64,000 nt of DNA from Hymenolepis diminuta (lineage: Eukaryota > Platyhelminthes > Cestoda > Cyclophyllidea > Hymenolepididae), in NCBI GenBank assembly GCA_900708905.1, contig CAADRB010000064.1, positions 195,344-259,343 of the forward strand. Direction: 5' to 3'. The notes beneath the pieces are model-generated. The model saw only the letters and a program-made list of their open reading frames with translations. It did not search any database and was not told the origin of the DNA. The position numbers and the translations under genes were made by a program. Shown piece by piece: positions 24,074 to 35,893 of this stretch (its first letter is position 1; every line of letters begins with the position of its first letter).

Positions 24074-27000
24074 TCACAAACTGCTGGTTGGAAAGACTTT
24101 GGCAAGTTGACTTTTCCATGGCTGTTGACTGTCATCCTCCTTCAAGTAGTCCTTCATCACTCTCACTGTGGTCAAAATCTCCCCTATCAAGTACTCGTCT
24201 GCCGCTCTGACCTGAAAGTTCATCAATCAGCACACACTGCTTTGGGTAGCAAAAAAGCTTAAAGGAGGGATTTGATAATAGCAAACTACAAGATCTTATT
24301 TCAATTACGCTCTTTAGAACTTCACTTAGCCAGAGCTTCGATAATGTTGAATTCTTGTGCTTACCATTGCAACCTTTTGCAACACTTCCACGCCACCAAA
24401 GTTTCGGAAGTTCGCACAAGTGTGTGGTCTCGATTGGATTAAATGTCGCATTGTTGATATGAGATCAATGGCGAAGGGAAGTTCGGATTGGTGGAAGTTG
24501 GAAACGAGGAAAGACAAGTCGTAGCCACAGAGCTTGGCTTGAATCTCATCCCCATCTCTTTTCTCCAAGCAAGTCTCAGCTAAACACCTGATGAAAAACT
24601 TCAGTAGACATTCGTTGGTGCTCATTTCCTCCGAAGCAGTGTCAGGCATCTATAGATAGTAGGGAGTATAGGTGAGATCATTTAGATGGCCTTATTTGTG
24701 CCTGGAGTGGGCTGCAGTGAGTTATGTCATCCTAAATATAGGACTGAGAGTTGCATCTACTTGCATTTTGGTTGTAGTAAATGAAAATATCAATGAGTCC
24801 ACTAACGAACTCTGGATGTTGTGTTAATAATCTCGAGCATAATTCTGGTAGTGAAATGATAAGGAGTGAATATTAGGATACCACGAAATGAACTCTTGCC
24901 TTATGAAAATGTGAACGACTCGGGCTTCCAAAATTAGAGGTGGCAAACATTCTGACGTCCTGACGTGATTGCCTGCTTATTAATGAGCCCCACTCCGTTT
25001 CATAGCTCATTGCAATTCTATCCCACTCTTCCACCCTCCCACTATTCAACTACTTCTCAAAATTAAAACTTGTAGGAGTTTTCCATTGCGCCATGTGCGA
25101 TTTCAATTGTAATGCCTTTCGAACACTGTGAATTCTAATCATAGCAAATTGCTCAAATATTGTGTTCTTTGTCATGAGTGGTTTTGAGTGGTGTTGAGTG
25201 GAAGTATTCTTAGTGAGGTTTCTTAATGAACAAATATATGAAATAATCATTGCTAATCTAATTTTATCATAGTGCTGATAACTTTTCCCTACCTTATCGA
25301 AAATGTGCATTAGTTTACGAACAGATGAGGCTTTAAGTCGAGGTTCATTTGCAAACATTGCATTTCGCACTGCCATCTCGCAGTATCGTTTGTAATCCAT
25401 ATTCTACAATTACAACATATTTAATAATATATGGGGAAAATAGGGGCATTTTTAGACAATGAATCTTACGACTCCCTCAATATCCATCAAGAAATCCCCA
25501 AGGGTGGCTCCTTGAAAGGCAATCCACCCTTACCGGTATTCTTCAATTCCAATAAGAGCGATATTTGTCATCTCGCCAAGCAATTCTCTAGGCAGTTCAT
25601 TTAAATCGTCGCGCATTTTTACAATGTCATATAGTAAGTTGACGCCAGAAGCAACAACAGAACGCTGAGATATATTGCCTCCAATTGCGGTGAGTACATG
25701 CTGATGGAAAATAAAAGTAAAGTTTCAGTGAGAGGCATCATCATTATTATTATTACTATTAGTGTTATAATCGAAAGAAATAATTAGTGTATGAAATGAA
25801 CGCCAAGATGTACCTTCAACAAATTTGCTGTCACGTAGGCGACATCGTGAATGTGTAAATTGTCGACGCGCTCAATGATGGAGCGGAGGTAAAGTGGCCT
25901 ATCTGAGTACATTCTAAGCGCCTTTATCATTTGATCTTCGCTTTCACCGCCGACAATCTGTAAACATAAATGTGAACGAAAGTGTGAGAGAAAGTAAATA
26001 ATAATCCGGAAGATTGGGAAGAGATTGACCAGTATTCTTCAACTTATGAAAGTATTCGACACGCATTACACAACCTGATGGATATTACAAGAAAACCCCT
26101 GTTCATGCTTATAGAATAGACTAGAGAAGGAAATGCTATTGCTTTAAATAAAATGGGCTAGTGAAAATGAAAACTAATGACACTTCGACAACTCACGTTG
26201 ATGGTGGGATAAGTTGCACAAATTCCATCGAAATGAGGTCTATCTTCAGGTGTTCTCCAAGCCACTAGACCGATATTTTTCAGATTCGGATGGTTCTCAG
26301 TAAATTTGCTAAAAGGAGAGGAATGCTTACAATTATATCGTGAGTTGGAAAGTTGGAGCAGAAAACAATTATATGTGTGCATATACATGAATTAGGGAAT
26401 TGTTTGAAGGAATTTTACAGCGCGCATTTTAAAATGAGGAGCCACAAGTAAACTCAAAATAGTTGCGTCAGGGAAGTAGCATTGGTTTGAATTATTTACC
26501 TAACATCCACCCCAGTCAGACAGAATGGATTGCCATTGATATCCAATTCCTTTAAATGGGGCAAAACTCCCGACCCACACAAACGATCGACATGCTGGTA
26601 ACGCACATCTCCACCAACTCCATAATGTGATGCATCAAGAATGCGGAGCTCTTGCAATTCCAAAATGGTCGAGAGAAATCGTTTAAAGCAGCGTCGTCGT
26701 TTGACTCGAAGTCCGTACATCTTCAGAACCCTCAAGTTATCCTTCAATTCTCTCAAGCAATTAATGTTGTTCACTCTCGTTAAAGATATGTCGAGACTTT
26801 GCAGGTGCTGCAGAGATTTCAAGCGCCCCAAAGCCGTAATCGCTGGTAGAGTGCTTTTCTTCCGCATTTTGATCCCCCTTAAACTGAGTATTTGAAGAGT
26901 GGCAAATGTTGGAGCATCGAGGCATTGGAGGAAATCCAACAGATCCACACGGACAATGTTGGATGCGGATATCTGGACGAGAGTGTGCCCACGAAGGAAG

Positions 27001-27423
27001 GAGAGGGAGTTCGGAGTCAAGTGCATGTTACAAAGATGCACACAATATAGGTTCACATCCTCCTTGGAAAGCGAGGTCAAGTGTTCGCATTTTGGCATCT
27101 CGGTTTCTCCCGGCTGACGCTGAGTCTCACCGACTGCAGGTGCCGCTTCGGCGAAATAGTCAGGGTGGAGGTGCAAAATATCTTTTTGTTCTTCACCATC
27201 CCAACACTTTGTCGCCACGGAGTTGAAATTCTTCGCGATATATAGAACGCAACAATCTGTTAAAAGAGGAACAGGGTGAACATTCAATCATAACATCCGA
27301 AAGCTTAACAGCCCTCACAATTAACTATTAATAATAAACTGATGAATCGGAAGTTAAATGTCTATGAAAATGCAGTTAATAAAATGTAAAGTTGAGTAAT
27401 TTAATACGGCACTCACCAGCCAT
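24074..27423 (-). CDS. ZYG11/ZER1-like CUL2 ubiquitin-ligase substrate receptor (LRR plus armadillo-like)
   Basis: ZYG11B and ZER1 recruit substrates, including proteins with N-terminal glycine degrons, to CUL2-elongin E3 ligases. Eight minus-strand exons: 27423-27417 (ATG GCT G), 27256-26500, 26308-26197, 25957-25814, 25700-25534, 25403-25293, 24649-24365 and 24211-24074. About 573 residues: N-terminal MADCCVLYIAKNF and ILHLHPDYF; leucine-rich repeats at about 90-255 (LQSLDISLTRV, LRILDAS, LKELDINGNPF); the family hinge NHPNLKNIGLVAW, then GGESEDQMIKALRMYSDRPL; armadillo-like helices to the end (SVVASGVNLLYDIV, FAIDLISTMRHLIQSRP). Two oddities are seen. Exon 5 ends in phase 2, but the good frame of exon 6 needs phase 0, so a mini-exon is missed or there is one indel. 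The family's C-terminal ARM region (about 150 residues) is absent, leaving 573 against 700-790 usual. I cannot choose between ZYG11 and ZER1. Confidence 0.82.
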
Positions 27424-28422
27424 TGTGAATGCGATGAAGTGAGAGCGAGAGCAACACGAATTTCCAGCAGCAGAGCTTTCGGAATTATGACTATGACTAT
27501 GAACACCATGATCTCTTCGTTCATTACCTCATCTATTGGCGAGAACTGACTGGTTCTCTGAGGGCAATTAAAACGTCCTACTATTGGTTGCTTTAATCTC
27601 AAATACGTCAATTGATCAGTTATCTGAGACCTTCAAATGCACAGGATGTTGAAAATGTGCCTCCATCGGAATTTGTATTCTTCCAATACTCGGACGTTTT
27701 TCTTCATCTATTTTCAATAATTACTTCACGTCGCAATTTGCTTATATAAATAAACTTTATTTGATGAAAATAGGAATGAAATACCTCCTCTTTTGTGGCG
27801 CAAAACAGAAGCCTTCAACTGATTTTAGATCTTCTTTAAGCTAAGCATTAAGTTAATAATTATCACTCATAATCTCCCTATGAAGGGGACTCAGCTTTAG
27901 TTGAACTCAAGTCGGCAATACGTTGGCAGCACACCGAATAGGTAGACATTCGTAGTCTCGAGGCAATGCCCCTAATTCAAGTTACAACGTAAAACTATTT
28001 CCTTTTCAATTGGTAAATAAAATTGCCTCATATTTGGCGTTTATCATGTCAGATGTTCACAAAGCACTTTCGTGACCTCAACTTTATGTCTCGATAATAA
28101 TTCGTGAAGTGCAACGATTGTCCCTTTCTAGTCAGACCAGGTGGATATAAGGACACGAGGGAACTTTGATATTTCCGGTGGCCCCAAACTTCAGTCAGCA
28201 TTAATTGCCATGGCGCGTAATTTTCCTATCTTGATTTCAGAATGCATTAGAAGAAAAGCTGGAGAAAGCGAGGCCAAAATTATCCGCACTGCTTACTAAA
28301 CTGTTACAATTGCAACCTCGCGTTCAATAGAGTTCGAAATAGAACTCTAGCGATCACTTTTGACGCAATACTCTAAGTTAGTGAGACCCATCTAGCCCTC
28401 TATCACTAAGTGCTAATTATTG

Positions 28423-28490
28423 GCACCCCTCTCCCTCCTGCTCCCCTCTCCCCTGCTCCCCTCTCCCTCTTGTCCCACACCCCACTTCGC
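28423..28490 (+). repeat. Pyrimidine tract of CTCCCCT-like units
   Basis: Imperfect tandem units of CTCCC(T/C)CTGCTCCC on the plus strand, almost purely C and T and strongly GC-rich against its surroundings. A simple low-complexity tract, 1 kb upstream of the ZYG11-like gene start and just downstream of its decayed paralogue. Confidence 0.7.
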
Positions 28491-29592
28491 CACTCCATTC
28501 ATATGAGAATGCATTCACTTGCGGTTGGCTTACCCTGACTCCTTCCCACAATTACTTGCTGAAACACCTGTCACGATGTACCTTGAGAAATAGGAATGTA
28601 GATTACTGCATAAAAGCATGCTTATATTCATTATTCATGATAGAGAAGGAAAAAGTGCGATAAAATTGTGGGTTTCAACAGAGACTATGTGCTGTATGCG
28701 AGAACGCTACTTCCCCTCCTCTTGAGGCCGGTGGTGCTTTTGGCGATCCTCCGCTTCTTGGTTTGCGTATCCTCCCCGTGCTGAAGCGGAAGCGATGGGC
28801 ATCGCAGATCACGCGCACATTGATCAAGCACCAAATGGACAACCATTCAGGTGACGTGGGAATGCGTGGTTCTGTCGAATGATTGCTTCCAAGTGTGCCT
28901 CTTCCATAAATTGAATGTTGTCTGAGTAGACGAAGAAGATGCGTGGGCAGTCTCCAACGATCAGGCAGGCCACATGCCCTTATCGCTCCAGAATATTCTA
29001 TGGAGACGGTGTTGCCGAAGAGCTTGCTCACACTCACAGTTGAAATGTACATGCCGCACACGAGCAGTCTGAAATGCAGCAACAGAACTTGTGCCTCATA
29101 CAGCCCTTGAGCTGCGATTTGAACCATGGTTAAGGTTGAGCAAATCCTGTAAAACAAGTTCAACCATTCTGGATGCAATTGAAAGACATGGTGATATTGA
29201 TGGATGAATTTCTTCACCACGAATTCCACGGCGTCATCACTCATTCCACCAATAGAGAAGGGGGAACACATTGCGCAACTCATCTCCCTGATATTAACAC
29301 CTTTACTGTATACGCATAATGGCTCGAGTGGTAACGCTGCAAATGCACCATTTTGATTGGCTAGGTCATGACTGCCGATTGCGCTACGACGTGTGGACTT
29401 TGCATCCGTGCAATCTAGATATCGTACTATTAGCGGATATTTTGATTTTGTCAGAGCATCTCGCAGTTAGAGTAAATTCACCGTCTTCCATTGCATCTCA
29501 TTCTCATTTTATCTTGCCGCAACTTAAATCCACTTTACTGCCATTTTCTTACCTGCTGCATATATCACACTGCCGTCTCATTTTCTCATTCT

Positions 29593-29645
29593 GCGCTACG
29601 TTACGTTACGTTACTTTACATTGCGTTACTTTACGCTACGTTATA
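29593..29645 (+). repeat. Degenerate (TTACG)n minisatellite
   Basis: About ten pentamer units of the type TTACG, TTACT, TTGCG and CTACG in tandem. They create open frames in the overlapping plus-strand readings, which I do not regard as genes. Confidence 0.75.
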
Positions 29646-30654
29646 CAGTAAAGTTGTGGCCAATAATGTCCTTGCTTCTGAGGGGGACCTAATAAATCTT
29701 GCAGTATTAATGTGACAAGTGTAGGAAGGCGCTGACTTCATTAACAGTCTTCTTCGACTGTCGAAGCCCTAGTTTCCAATTCGGAATGTGAGTCCTCTAC
29801 TATGAGAGTAGAAGATGGAGCACTCATAATACCATGTTGGACAAATGTAAAAGTCTTGGGAGTTTACCCTACCTCTTTCATAACTCTCTCATTGGTGAAA
29901 CTGAGAATTGCGGTTAATTGCAGCAATTTACTCCTCAACAATGATCGTAAGTGGAATGGACTATTAAAGCCCGCAGTTTCTGGATGTTATCAGTGCTTCA
30001 AGACTCAGATCACTACTTCTGGGTCTAAACGCTAAACGTTACTCACCAATGTAGATTGGAGTGGACAACCACGCATTCTGCTGACATGTCCTACTGGAGT
30101 CTGCAGTTCTTCTCTCTCACCAAATAAGAAGTATTTTGTGAGTACGCGCGTTTGCTCTTGAAAACTATTTCGGGAATCATTTCAAATTTAAACAAACTGA
30201 ATTTTGAAAAGATCCTACATTTGTAATTCTAAAGGAGGCTCAAATTGCTAATTAAGTTTTCAAGTAATGTTTATTTCCAATCACGGTCTTGCAGATGTTT
30301 TCTTTTTACCTTTTCCTTTGTATATATGTATATATCTTTGTGTCGACTGTGCAGTTTTTTTTCGAGCAAATTTAGATTATAATATTTGACCGTTCTCTAT
30401 TAAATTTAATTTCTGAATGGATTGTTCGAGAAACTCATAAAAGTAATCATTTTTAACTTTGAATGGGAAAATGGGTATATGTATGGCTGTATAATATATG
30501 ACATCTAAATTATTATTGAAATTAGACGGTTACTGTTTCGTTTTACATTTTATTTGTATTTCTTATTTATCATATATTCGGTGTTTTTTTGCCTATTTAA
30601 TGTGTTAATACATGAAGTGTTTGAAAAATTTCATTTGCTTACTAAGGCATATAA

Positions 30655-30677
30655 ATATATATATATATATATATATA
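30655..30677. repeat. (AT)n microsatellite
   Basis: A run of alternating A and T of about 22 bases in an AT-rich non-coding stretch. Confidence 0.8.
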
Positions 30678-31056
30678 GATGAATGTCTATCTGAAGTAAT
30701 GTTTATAAATTACGGATGCCTGATAATAATTCGAGAAAGTGAGAACCAGTGAACATCTAATAAAATGTATAATCATGTGTGCTGACGAAATTTATTTAGA
30801 TAAAAGCCATGGGGAAGAAATAATTGCCAAGCATTATGGTAAAAATTTGTCTTACTTCGAATTCAACATCCACAAAATTATTCTTCGTTCCTCCGCTGAC
30901 CTTTAATCCAACAATAATAAAAACAATGGAATCAAGGCCTCTCTCCTGTGTATAAACTTGCAAAACTTCGGCAGCGTCGAAGTATCTGAAAAAAGTCGCT
31001 ATTATTGAGGAGATGCATTCGAGAATACCAGAGTTAATTTCAAAACAACATTCCAA

Positions 31057-32334
31057 AGAACATCTATTGAACTACAACATTTTATTTAACAGTTAAATAA
31101 TATTGCACATGGGTTCCATTTAAAATTTAAATTCTACCGTTTATTATATTCTTCGACTAGAAATCGCAGATTCGTTAGAGGATTGTTTGAAAACAGGGAA
31201 AAACAATGACCGATGAAGAATTAATTTGCAGGAATCTGACTAGGCCGTTGCTGGGCATATTTTGTATATGTAAATGAAATTTTGAGTGATCTTCTCTTCT
31301 TCTTAGGTTCCAGCATTATTTGATTGTTTGATACTAACATTGTTTTCCCCAATCTCCGAAATAGAACTTGGAATTTGGAAGAACTACGACCATTATAATG
31401 CTCAGTTGTGTCCCGGAGGAAGATAAGGAGAGATGGGCAAAACGATATTGCATTAATAGAAACGGGTGATAAAATAGCAGATCACTGGAGAGCAAGTCTT
31501 ATTTGGCAGAGATAATTTCCGGCAAAATCACCAGCATTTATAATTTGCTATTTTATTATGACTTTGCTAATGATTAGCATAATGCATAAATGAAGCATGA
31601 AAATAGTGAATATCTTTTATTATAATTGCATCATGCTGCACTGTGTGGAATGTATTAGTCTGTAAAGGCTGACCAAAGGGATTTAGTGGGGTCGTGCTAT
31701 CGATTGCGTATCGAGCAAGTGCGTGGTGTGTTTAGATAACTCCCACCAAATCAGTAATCAGTATTCATGAAGCCTAACGCTAATTGTGCTCACAATTGCT
31801 AAACATTATTAGTAAACACTCTCTGCGTGTTATTTCCTTTATCTTCGCTAGTATGGACGTAGTCTAGCTAATTTTGGAAGCAACTATAATAGAGGACTTT
31901 GCTAGGGGTCAATTATACCTGTCTGCAGCTAGTCAGACTTCTGAGGATTGCAAAAATTTAGTCAGGGGCTTGCTTGCAACTGTTAGTTCGACAGATAATA
32001 GTTCGGTGGAAATCAAATATCCGGAGTTGCTAAAAGGACAAAAGATGGACATAATGCCCGGAAAAAAATAAGTAGAACTAGATATCATCTCAATGCATTT
32101 TATATCAACATGATCTTTAAGGTAGAACTTCAATGCTATTTAACAAAATTTTTAGTTAAGTCATTTAAAGGTTAAAATCTTCTCTTCTCAAAAAGGACAA
32201 ACAAAAATGTCTTATTTTCTTTGCACATGTAAGTTTAAAAACTCATCTTTGTAATCAGTAAATTTATTACATAAGACACAAATATAATAAGTTCAACCTA
32301 CAATTGTTTGTATGTTCTACTTTGATTTATCCAG
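31057..32334. other. No firm gene; possible unlinked coding segment
   Basis: An open plus-strand segment ending with a stop at 32071 (DFARGQLYLSAASQTSEDC, then LLATVSSTDNSS) looks more protein-like than average and is preceded by ATAATAG at 31892. It could be a 5' exon of the gene at 32335, but no donor of the phase required there (phase 2) is convincing, so I do not join them. The LRR exon expected for the decayed ZYG11-like copy was not seen here. Confidence 0.35.
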
Positions 32335-32910
32335 CCTCAACAGATTCATTAAAATTCCTCGAATGGACATTGTATTTGATGTAATCAAGGAAGAAATACA
32401 ATCAATCGATATGAAACTATCAGATTTATGCTATATGAACGAGTCTTCATATAGAGCTACGATTGATGCCATCGAAAGCATAAGAAAACGAAATCAATGT
32501 GTGATTAACTTTTTTGTCAATATGTTTGATGATGAGTCAGGTTAGCATTTATGTCTGTAGTAATCATCAAGTTCCAATCATTATTTAAATATCCTATTGT
32601 AATATGTACCAATAGTTATAATTGCGATATACTGTCTTTGAAATTTAGCACGGAAATATCAGAGAGGACGAAGAGTTGGACTCAATCTGCCCTCCTATAT
32701 GCAAAAACGGAGTAATTCACAGTAAGATATCTTTATTTTTATACTTTATTGTTTAGTCCTCGTTGCATCAAATGTCGTGAGGAATATATTAAAGAAAAAG
32801 AAGAGCGTGAGTTAGCGGAATTGAAAGAAATTAGTAAATCTGCTCAGTTTAAGGCCAAACCGCCGCCACGTTATATATACTCAGGAAATCACAAAAAGGA
32901 GCATTATTAA
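32335..32910 (+). CDS. Unrecognised multi-exon gene, last three exons
   Basis: Three plus-strand exons join in frame: 32335-32540 (after TTTATCCAG, phase 2), 32649-32721 and 32757-32910, with introns of 108 and 35 nt. The product is about 144 residues as seen: an acidic helical part (MDIVFDVIKEEIQSIDMKLS, then SSYRATIDAIESIRKR), a basic patch (RKYQRGRRVGLNLPSYMQKR), a Cys pair (HPRCIKCREEY), a charged helix (IKEKEERELAELKEI) and a tail FKAKPPPRYIYSG. The charged helix followed by an FKAxPxP block reminds me of motifs in microtubule-associated FAM161/TPX2-type proteins, but that is weak and I do not name it. The Cys pair alone is not a zinc finger. The 5' end is not found; an alternative acceptor at 32343 is also in phase. 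Confidence 0.6.
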
Positions 32911-34664
32911 AATAATTTGCAAGAAGTGTTGTATTTTAAGCGTTACTTTTTTTGATGGTGAATTTTGAAGTGTCCAATTAATACTATTATTTCTCCCTTT
33001 TCTCTCCCCATAAAATAACTCTCTAACTGTGGATAATTCAGATAGGCCATTTTGATGCATCAAGTATATCAAAATTCTATGCAACTTTTCAAAGTAATGT
33101 TTTATTAAAGCTGTGGATCATTTCGCCAATTTCCAACCCAATTATCCTGGAAAATGGGTGTGATATATATGTTTCCTAATTGTTCGGATAGTATAATAAA
33201 AATTCATTCAACACAGCTGAACAATTAGCCAAGTGAATGGTTCTTCTTTTTTGGTAAGGAAGCAGTGAAATGAAAGTAAACTTAGCACGGCAATCAGTGC
33301 CAAATCCAAAAATCTCTCTCCAAACAGACCATCCTTCTCGGGTTTTGAAGGAAAAAAGAACTGAATTTATCTGAGGAACGGTTCAAATTAATCAATCTGC
33401 TTAGATGCACTGAGCATCATCTGCTCAATAATCCAGAAGATGAATTGTGGAATTTTAATTTTAGAAAGTGGACTACCCATCAGTAAATAAATCAATCTGA
33501 TAAAAATCTGAAGGATGACTCTATGCTTTTCCAGAATTACTTTTTATTCACATTTTCTATGAAAATACTTCGGTTTTTCGTCCACAAAGCTGGAGTAACG
33601 TATTTATGTCCCTATGACACATGACCCCTAACTGCCATGTCTAAACGCGCCCATCGATTCTCCTTTTTCTATGACCGCCTTATTTCACCTAAAAAGCACA
33701 TCTGCGCTCATGTGCTCGCACGTCCTTGCCCAACTGACTCATACAAAGCTATCTTTGTTTTCCACTCGATAAAAATGCACGCACGTTAGTTACTGGCTCC
33801 TACGCTTCCTATGATACTTTGACTTTATTCTCAGCATTCCTTTGATCTCGTGACTTTTATTGCATATTAAATTCGATCATTTCCTTCTATTTCTGTTGCT
33901 TCCTCACGACAAAATATGTAAAATTGTTCGGCTAAGCACTGCAGTAATGTTCAATGAACTTATGAAAGTGTTCAACTTATTTTAATGATGTAAACAATAA
34001 GTCACTGTTTTTCATTAGGCTGACTTAAATAAAGACTATGAAATGATAGAAGTAGATATATTTATAGTGGATATCCTTCTTGCATAGATGTGAAACAAAT
34101 CATTTTCCCTTCAGTCTTTGATCTAAATCGTACCCACAAAACCGATCAAGTCAAACATATAGGAACCAGTTGAAATTCAAAAATTTATATTGACTTTGTG
34201 AAAAGTGCTTTTTTATGTTTGAACTATCCTATATTCGACAAAGCAACCTCCTGCTTTTCAAGTGCACTTCCACTATCCCTCACAAACAATACACACACTT
34301 GGTCTTCATCTTCGGATCTTTCGTGTAGGCTAAGTGGAAGATTATTTGGGTCAGTAGGTTCCCGCAAAAGGCAGCTAAAAGCGGTTTTACCTTTAGTCCA
34401 AAACTAGTGGTGTCTAACATCTGTAAACCTAAATATTTTACTTTCCTCCCTTTATGCAAAGGTACTATCGAGATATGTAAAACTCTCTGTTCAAATTGTA
34501 TTTATGATATTCATTTCAAGCGAACAGGTGCAACCATTTAATTTAGAAATCAAATCATCACTTAGTTTAATTAATGCCTTTAACGTGATTCTTTTCGCTT
34601 GAAAAGCTAGTAAAATTTTCTCAGAGTACTAAATCAAATATGTCATAATTTCTTGTTCTGAGTG
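32911..34664. other. Gene-free stretch
   Basis: No supported gene. The plus-strand frame at 34198-34407 and the minus-strand frame at 32881-33084 show no recognisable motif and no splice partner. Confidence 0.5.
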
Positions 34665-34958
34665 TGTTAGAAGAAATGATAAGTATTTTCTCCGCTTCCG
34701 ATATTTCTTCTATGAGTAAAAATGTAATTTCCTTCTTTATTTCCCCACCGATTAAAGACACTCGATAATTATTCTTATTTGTTTAACCCGATACCGATTC
34801 GGAGGGAGTTTCGTTAATACACTCGCGTTGACTGTAACGTGTATTTTGCTCTGCCGTGGGTTATTAGCTTCTGTGTTAAGTTGTTATATTACCGAGTTTT
34901 CTAGATTATTGGCTCTGCGAGATTACTACGGGAACTCTTAGTTGGTTACGTTATAGCA
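34665..34958 (+). mobile_element. Solo-LTR-like repeat, copy 1 (294 bp)
   Basis: Starts TGTTAGAAGAAATGATAAGT and ends GGTTACGTTATAGCA. It aligns end to end with 61357-61649 with many substitutions (for example a shared TTATTAGCTTCTGTGTTAAG). The TG start, CA end and flanks GAGTG (left) and GAATG (right) look like a solo LTR with a slightly diverged 5-bp target duplication. No internal coding region or second LTR lies nearby. Confidence 0.6.
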
Positions 34959-35893
34959 GAATGCAATTTAGTTTGTTCCTAATTACATGTCAGTTACCAT
35001 ATCGCTTTGCTAGAAATAGCAGATTTAACGATTGGGAATGATAAGTGACCTGTTAATCTCAAACACATAATTGAGTATCCTCATAAAAATACGCACACCA
35101 GCCAACTGTCAAACAGATTTAGCGACTACTTGACACGATTAACGACTCATGAAGAAACTTTTATATGTTAATATAATACGTGAGCGACTTAACTTATATA
35201 TATATATATATATTTTATATATATATTATTATTTGCTATCTCTGCTGAAAGATGAGCATATTGTAAACGTTATAAATGTTTCAGATTGAGTGGTAATCGA
35301 TTCTCAATTTGGAATTAAATGGTATCATACCTGTAGAAGGCCTCTACTACAAAAACCCCAGCCTGTTCATGAGACTAGTGAAAGATTAGGATCTATTTAT
35401 GTGTTCAGTAATATGAATCCATACATATAGAAAAAAATCTTTAGATATACAGAAATTATGGTCGGAAGTGTACATGTGCTCAATGTGCACAATCTCATAA
35501 AATGTAATCGAAGCTAAGTCCTAGATTCATCTGAAAGAAGATGGAGTCAACGAAATTATAATTTTATTTAATTGCACGTGAAGTTGTAGCAGAAGACGGT
35601 AAATTGATTTCCTTTCTATAATAATAGTTCTTCACCTGTATTTAAAATGACAGATTTCTAAGCGAAGTGAAAGATTATCTAGAAATTTCAGAAATTTATA
35701 CTTGTATCCGATTCAGACTATACATAAGATAGATGAAAGGGATCCTTTAAAAGTTATAAAGTATTGTTTAATTAAAAACTCCATTCGATTAAAATGGGCT
35801 TTTAATGACACAAGAAGATATAATATTCAAGAGGAAACTGGCAGAAATTAACGATTGACTCAACTGACCTTGAGCCCAATAACGCAAGCTCTA
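34959..35893. other. Upstream region of MRPS15, no gene seen
   Basis: AT-rich sequence with a TA microsatellite at 35194-35229. I see no TATA box or other promoter element that I could tie to the MRPS15 start at 35894. Confidence 0.5.
35194..35229. repeat. (TA)n microsatellite
   Basis: Interrupted alternating TA run of about 35 bases, 0.7 kb upstream of the MRPS15 start. Confidence 0.8.

Larger units (their letters stand above)
28675..30985 (-). pseudogene. Decayed ZYG11/ZER1-like paralogue (scattered exons)
   Basis: Three minus-strand pieces follow family order. (1) 30985-30901 reads YFDAAEVLQVYTQERGLDSI, then VFIIVGLK; it corresponds to the hinge exon (exon 3) of the gene at 24.1-27.4 kb and has the same start phase (2) and end phase (0). 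(2) 29979-29873 reads LLRSKLLQLTAILSFTNERV, an armadillo-like helix pair ending at GAG|GTAGGG. (3) 29287-28675 reads VEFVVKKFIHQYHHVF, HPEWLNLFYRICSTL and TVSIEYSGAI, matching the C-terminal ARM region the intact gene lacks. After SGAI the homology moves to another reading frame (GHVACLIVGDCPRIFF), then possibly a third, so it is frameshifted. The LRR exon and the segment equivalent to exon 4 were not found. A working gene with missed tiny introns is possible but less likely. Confidence 0.5.

Noticed and set aside
26641..27226. Plus-strand open frames of 72-106 codons
   Set aside because: They lie antisense to the LRR exon of the ZYG11-like gene and owe their openness to its coding strand.
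29319..29715. Plus-strand frames over the TTACG repeat
   Set aside because: Produced by a pentamer repeat, giving periodic YVTL/LRYV-like peptides in different frames.
31859..31892. 34-nt intron after ATGGAC at 31853 as the first intron of the 32.3 kb gene
   Set aside because: Size and borders fit, but the resulting phase does not enter the open frame that ends at 32071 and leads to an early stop.
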